The notes under the pieces are model-generated. The model searched no databases, was not told the DNA's origin, and saw only the letters and a program-made list of their open reading frames with translations. The position numbers were made by a program, and so were the translations under genes. A stretch of DNA of 8,166 nucleotides from Dehalococcoidia bacterium (lineage in GTDB: Bacteria; Chloroflexota; Dehalococcoidia; SZUA-161): the NCBI GenBank assembly GCA_014859215.1, contig JACUUS010000108.1, positions 1 to 8,166 on the forward strand. Direction: 5' to 3'. This document shows positions 6,002 through 8,166 of the stretch, in pieces; the first letter of the stretch is position 1; every line of letters begins with the position of its first letter.

Positions 6002-6148
6002 TCACTCACAATATTCTTCGCGGAAGGTACAGCCGCACTCGCATTTTTCGCCTTGGGCGCAGGCCTCGCAACAGTAAACGACACCTTCCTTCTCATAACC
6101 GGTGTCTACCACCGCGCAGCCGCACACAGGGCATTTCTGCTCTTCCAT
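6002..6148 (-). CDS. Small cysteine-rich metallothionein-like protein
   Basis: A 48-residue frame with ten cysteines (6, 9, 11, 26, 27, 30, 36, 38, 40, 47) and no histidine. The pattern CPVCGC, then GVVYCCEACAQG, then CECGC matches bacterial metallothioneins of the SmtA/PmtA group, which share an N-terminal CxxCxC-like group, a central YC-[CS]-EACA-x-G and a C-terminal CxC. Such proteins bind Zn, Cd or Cu(I) through clustered thiolates in the cytoplasm. The ATG overlaps the stop of the rhodanese-ferritin gene by one base (TGATG, 6150-6146), so translation is probably coupled; the only independent site is a weak GGTGAG. The peroxiredoxin start follows 64 bases after the stop. The protein is shorter than SmtA (about 56 residues). 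A small zinc-binding adaptor is a less likely alternative. Confidence 0.82.
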   Translation of the reverse strand: MEEQKCPVCGCAVVDTGYEKEGVVYCCEACAQGEKCECGCTFREEYCE

Positions 6149-6972
6149 CACTCACCGCTGTTGAAGTATTTGATTTCGCCGCAAAGCTGCTGGATATGGA
6201 CTCGTTCCTCGCTTGCCAGTCTCTGGAGCGTGTTCCTGAGGCCGGCATCTTCGAACTGGTACCCTATCCGCTTATACAGTTCGTATGCCTTTACTTCCAT
6301 TTCGATCGCGGCTTCCAGCAGTTCCAGGTCATCCCTGAACTCGAATTCCGTCTGATCTCCTGCACCGGGGTTATCTCGTGACCTGGCCCTGTTTCCCAGC
6401 CGCTGCTTGAACTCATCCAGTGTCGGTGGATGCCCGTTCCAATGCCGGGTTATCTCCTGATATACTGTCTTCACATGCTTCTCTTCCGTTTCCTGCAGTA
6501 TAGAAAGAAGACGGTTCCCACCCAGTCTCTGGCAGGCATCGGAATAGAAAGCGAGAAGGTAATTCTCATTTTCGAAAGCTAAGAGCAGGGCCTCCTGAGC
6601 TTCCACCACATCAGCCACAAGCTCTGCCCCCCGCTCAGGAGGCCCCTTCACCATATCACAGCTCCAGTTTAGAAGCCCGCCGTCCAGGATGCATATTTCC
6701 CGGAAACCCATACCGCGCAGAAGCAGGCTCGCGCCCATGCTCCTTCGCCCCGAACGGCAAAGGGCGATCACTCTCTTTCCCTTCTCAAGTTCCCGGTATC
6801 TGTGTTCGAGTTCGCCCAGTGGTATCGAAACAGCGCCGGGTATGTGCCCGGCCACATACTCTTCCGGCTGGCGGACATCCAGCAGGATGTAGCCCTTCGT
6901 CTTGCCATCCATAATCTTCTTCATATCAACTGCCGACATGGCTCTTATACTGTCTATCAGATGAAATTTCAT
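6148..6972 (-). CDS. Rhodanese domain fused to a ferritin-like (rubrerythrin-type) domain
   Basis: A 274-residue fusion. Residues 12-107 are a single rhodanese domain with DVRQPEEYVAGHIPGA (32-47) and the active loop CRSGRRS, Cys72 being the persulfide-carrying cysteine. Residues 120-270 form a ferritin-like four-helix bundle: E136 to Y143 and E163-E-K-H166 in the first half, E226 to Y233 and E255-E-R-V-H259 in the second, consistent with a di-iron site. The linker at about 180-213 is polar. Such fusions occur in anaerobes. The rhodanese part would move sulfane sulfur, and the bundle would bind iron or reduce peroxide, so a link between sulfide/persulfide and iron or oxidative stress is likely but unproved. 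AGGAG (6980-6984) lies 7 bases before the ATG. It is the first clear gene of the stress run and overlaps the metallothionein start. Confidence 0.9.
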   Translation of the reverse strand: MKFHLIDSIRAMSAVDMKKIMDGKTKGYILLDVRQPEEYVAGHIPGAVSIPLGELEHRYRELEKGKRVIALCRSGRRSMGASLLLRGMGFREICILDGGLLNWSCDMVKGPPERGAELVADVVEAQEALLLAFENENYLLAFYSDACQRLGGNRLLSILQETEEKHVKTVYQEITRHWNGHPPTLDEFKQRLGNRARSRDNPGAGDQTEFEFRDDLELLEAAIEMEVKAYELYKRIGYQFEDAGLRNTLQRLASEERVHIQQLCGEIKYFNSGE

Positions 6973-7082
6973 ACCGGGTCTCCTGGCTTTCTAGGGGTTC
7001 CGCTCTGGTCCCCGGCCCGGCAAATCCGGTGCTTCGATTCCTTTACGCCTGCGAATCTGTCGCCCGGTTCGCCTGCGGGCAT
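6969..7082 (-). CDS. Possible 37-residue leader peptide upstream of the rhodanese-ferritin gene (weak)
   Basis: From an ATG at 7082 a frame of 37 codons ends at TGA (6971-6969), overlapping the rhodanese-ferritin ATG as ATGA. This is the arrangement of a translationally coupled pair. The peptide is rich in Gly, Pro, Arg and Lys with one Cys, shows no family resemblance, and has only a weak AGG-like ribosome site. GC-rich sequence readily gives such frames by chance, so this is a candidate only. Confidence 0.2.
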   Translation of the reverse strand: MPAGEPGDRFAGVKESKHRICRAGDQSGTPRKPGDPV

Positions 7083-7137
7083 GAGCAACCTGACCCTTGT
7101 GATAACGGAGCTTTCGCTTTTCTGGAAATGCCCTGCC
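6973..7137 (-). other. Spacer between the methyltransferase and the stress run
   Basis: A 165-base gap. It contains a weak stem GCCCG/CGGGC (7062-7080, 9-base loop) and a direct repeat CGCCTGCG (7050-7057 and 7069-7076), but no convincing -35/-10 pair and no T-run terminator. The stress run may therefore share the methyltransferase promoter or use a promoter I cannot recognise. Confidence 0.35.
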
Positions 7138-8046
7138 TCAGGACTGACCCTCGATCTCGCGGTCGGAATAGATTACCTGGTTCCTCAAGACCTTGATGGC
7201 GCGAACAGCTCTCATAGTGCTTCTATTCAGCGCATCAACAAACGCTGAAGAGAGTCCGGCTCCGGCAAGCATGGAGAGAAATACGCTGTTCAAGAAAGGG
7301 CGCAGCCTTGCCGGGATACCCGCTGAGATGTTGTTTATCCAGCACGTGGTCCTTACAGGCGGATCAACGGCTCCGGACAGAGCCGGAAGCAGTTCCAGTA
7401 TTGTGCTGACCCAGCGTGGGCCGATGTCGCTGGTAATATGAACCACGCCTGGATCGACGATGATTCGTTCATTCGGGATGCCCGCGTTATTAGCGGCTCC
7501 TACAAGCACGGCGGTAGTCTTCAGGATATCGTTTACATCGCTCGGCGCCAGCGGGTCAGCAATCAGCACAATAAGCTCGGCGTCATAGCGACTTGCCAGG
7601 GGCAGAATCTCTTGGAGCCGCTCGACATCCAGAGATAGATAGTTTAAGATCGGCGGGCGTTTGCATGCCCTGAGGCCCGCTTCGAGCGTCAACGGGTTAT
7701 GAGCGCTCAGGCAGAGCTGCGCGTCAACGGCATCCTGCACAGACTCAACAGCGAAGCGCATTGTCTCAGGGCTGTCGAAACGCTGCTGGAGATTGATCTC
7801 TAGCGCGTCAGCTCCCGCTTCCAGACATCTTGAGGCAAGACCCTGCAGACACTCTACACGCGTATCCTTGACTCTGACCGAAACCCTTTCGCTGAAGGAC
7901 TCTGCAATTCGTGGTCTAAGGGCATCCGCAACACTCCTGCTCCTGGTAGTGATGTTGTTCGCGATTGTAAACACTGCTGTATCCTCCTGACCAAGAGTCA
8001 GAACAACGTACGAGCCTCGCATTCTTTTGCTGACAACAAAAAGCAC
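7138..8046 (-). CDS. Divergent pterin-binding methyltransferase (AcsE/dihydropteroate-synthase-like TIM barrel)
   Basis: A 302-residue protein resembling methyltetrahydrofolate:corrinoid iron-sulfur protein methyltransferase (AcsE, about 260 residues). Matching blocks are GADALEIN (78-85), LCLSAHNPLTLEAGLRACK (111-129) then PILNYLS (132-138), the IVDP block (196-199), WINNIS (236-241), FLNSVFLSMLAGAGL (251-265) and LRNQVIYSD (287-295). Compared with Moorella AcsE as I recall it, Asn96, Asp160 and Asn199 are kept as N117, D198 and N239, but Asp75 is E83. The LDSTN motif reads LSAHN, and the N-terminal GERIN motif is absent (ANNIT instead). Pterin binding is likely; whether it still methylates a corrinoid protein is uncertain. 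The GTG at 8046 has AGGGA (8052-8056) 5 bases upstream; the ATG at 8022 has no such site. No corrinoid protein is adjacent. Confidence 0.8.
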   Translation of the reverse strand: MLFVVSKRMRGSYVVLTLGQEDTAVFTIANNITTRSRSVADALRPRIAESFSERVSVRVKDTRVECLQGLASRCLEAGADALEINLQQRFDSPETMRFAVESVQDAVDAQLCLSAHNPLTLEAGLRACKRPPILNYLSLDVERLQEILPLASRYDAELIVLIADPLAPSDVNDILKTTAVLVGAANNAGIPNERIIVDPGVVHITSDIGPRWVSTILELLPALSGAVDPPVRTTCWINNISAGIPARLRPFLNSVFLSMLAGAGLSSAFVDALNRSTMRAVRAIKVLRNQVIYSDREIEGQS

Positions 8047-8118
8047 AGCTTTCCCTGGAGAGTCTGGGGGGATTCCCTGCCTGTGCTGCTATGGATATTA
8101 CCAGCAACTGATTACGAA

Positions 8119-8146
8119 GTTATAAAAAGCGGGAAGAAATTGTAAA
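8119..8146 (-). promoter_or_regulatory. Sigma-70-type promoter for the methyltransferase gene
   Basis: On the minus strand TTTACA (8146-8141, 5 of 6), a 16-base spacer and TATAAC (8124-8119, 5 of 6), set in the most AT-rich stretch of the window. The RNA would start near 8111, about 65 bases before the GTG at 8046. Nothing else was recognised in 8047-8166. Confidence 0.6.
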
Positions 8147-8166
8147 AGAAATCTCACATTATTCGT

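Noticed and set aside
5938..6096. N-terminal extension of the peroxiredoxin to an ATG at 6096
   Set aside because: The added sequence is Ala/Ser-rich, overlaps the metallothionein-like frame, and the GTG at 5937 has a strong ribosome site and gives the normal family length.
7000..7100. Possible tRNA or cobalamin riboswitch in the spacer, from GC-rich pairing and a TTCGATT string
   Set aside because: No cloverleaf can be closed around the TTCGATT, and the conserved B12-box sequence is absent. Only weak short stems are present.
6802..7248. 148-codon plus-strand frame across the spacer near 7000
   Set aside because: It overlaps two well-supported minus-strand genes, has no recognisable motif and no good ribosome site.

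Overview
The window looks like chromosome from an anaerobic bacterium. It encodes a tungsten/molybdenum-pterin aldehyde:ferredoxin oxidoreductase with its own four-cluster ferredoxin, a corrinoid/folate-type methyltransferase of the AcsE fold, and oxygen and metal defence built from rubrerythrin-like proteins, a 1-Cys peroxiredoxin and a metallothionein. Genes are GC-rich, with good Shine-Dalgarno sites and several convincing sigma-70-type promoters, so this is bacterial rather than archaeal. The mixture would suit an anaerobic Chloroflexota (Dehalococcoidia-like) or Desulfobacterota lineage, but nothing here fixes the phylum. No rRNA, tRNA, CRISPR array, insertion sequence or phage gene was seen.

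Layout. (1) Positions 1-2506, plus strand: promoter, polyferredoxin, then aldehyde oxidoreductase, joined by an ATGA overlap. (2) 2513-3640, minus strand: a small membrane protein followed by a short-chain dehydrogenase, ending tail-to-tail only 6 bases from the oxidoreductase. (3) 3641-3881: a divergent control region with two back-to-back promoters bracketed by an 11-base inverted repeat. (4) 3882-4511, plus strand: a LysE/RhtB-type exporter. (5) 6972 down to 4343, minus strand: a four-gene run of rhodanese-ferritin fusion, a 48-residue metallothionein-like protein, Prx6-type peroxiredoxin, and tandem ferritin-like protein. (6) 8046 down to 7138, minus strand: a divergent methyltetrahydrofolate methyltransferase-like protein with its own promoter at the right edge.

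How they fit. The first pair would oxidise aldehydes to acids and pass electrons through four [4Fe-4S] clusters. The four-gene run reads as one stress module: the rhodanese handles sulfane sulfur, the ferritin-like domains handle iron and peroxide, the metallothionein buffers thiophilic metals, and the peroxiredoxin removes peroxides. The metallothionein gene overlaps the stop of the fusion gene by one base and is short enough to be missed by length-filtered gene calling. It is the most useful new observation here. The tandem ferritin ORF has an aberrant C-terminal tail that runs antisense into the exporter gene, suggesting a lost stop codon, a frameshift or a sequencing error.
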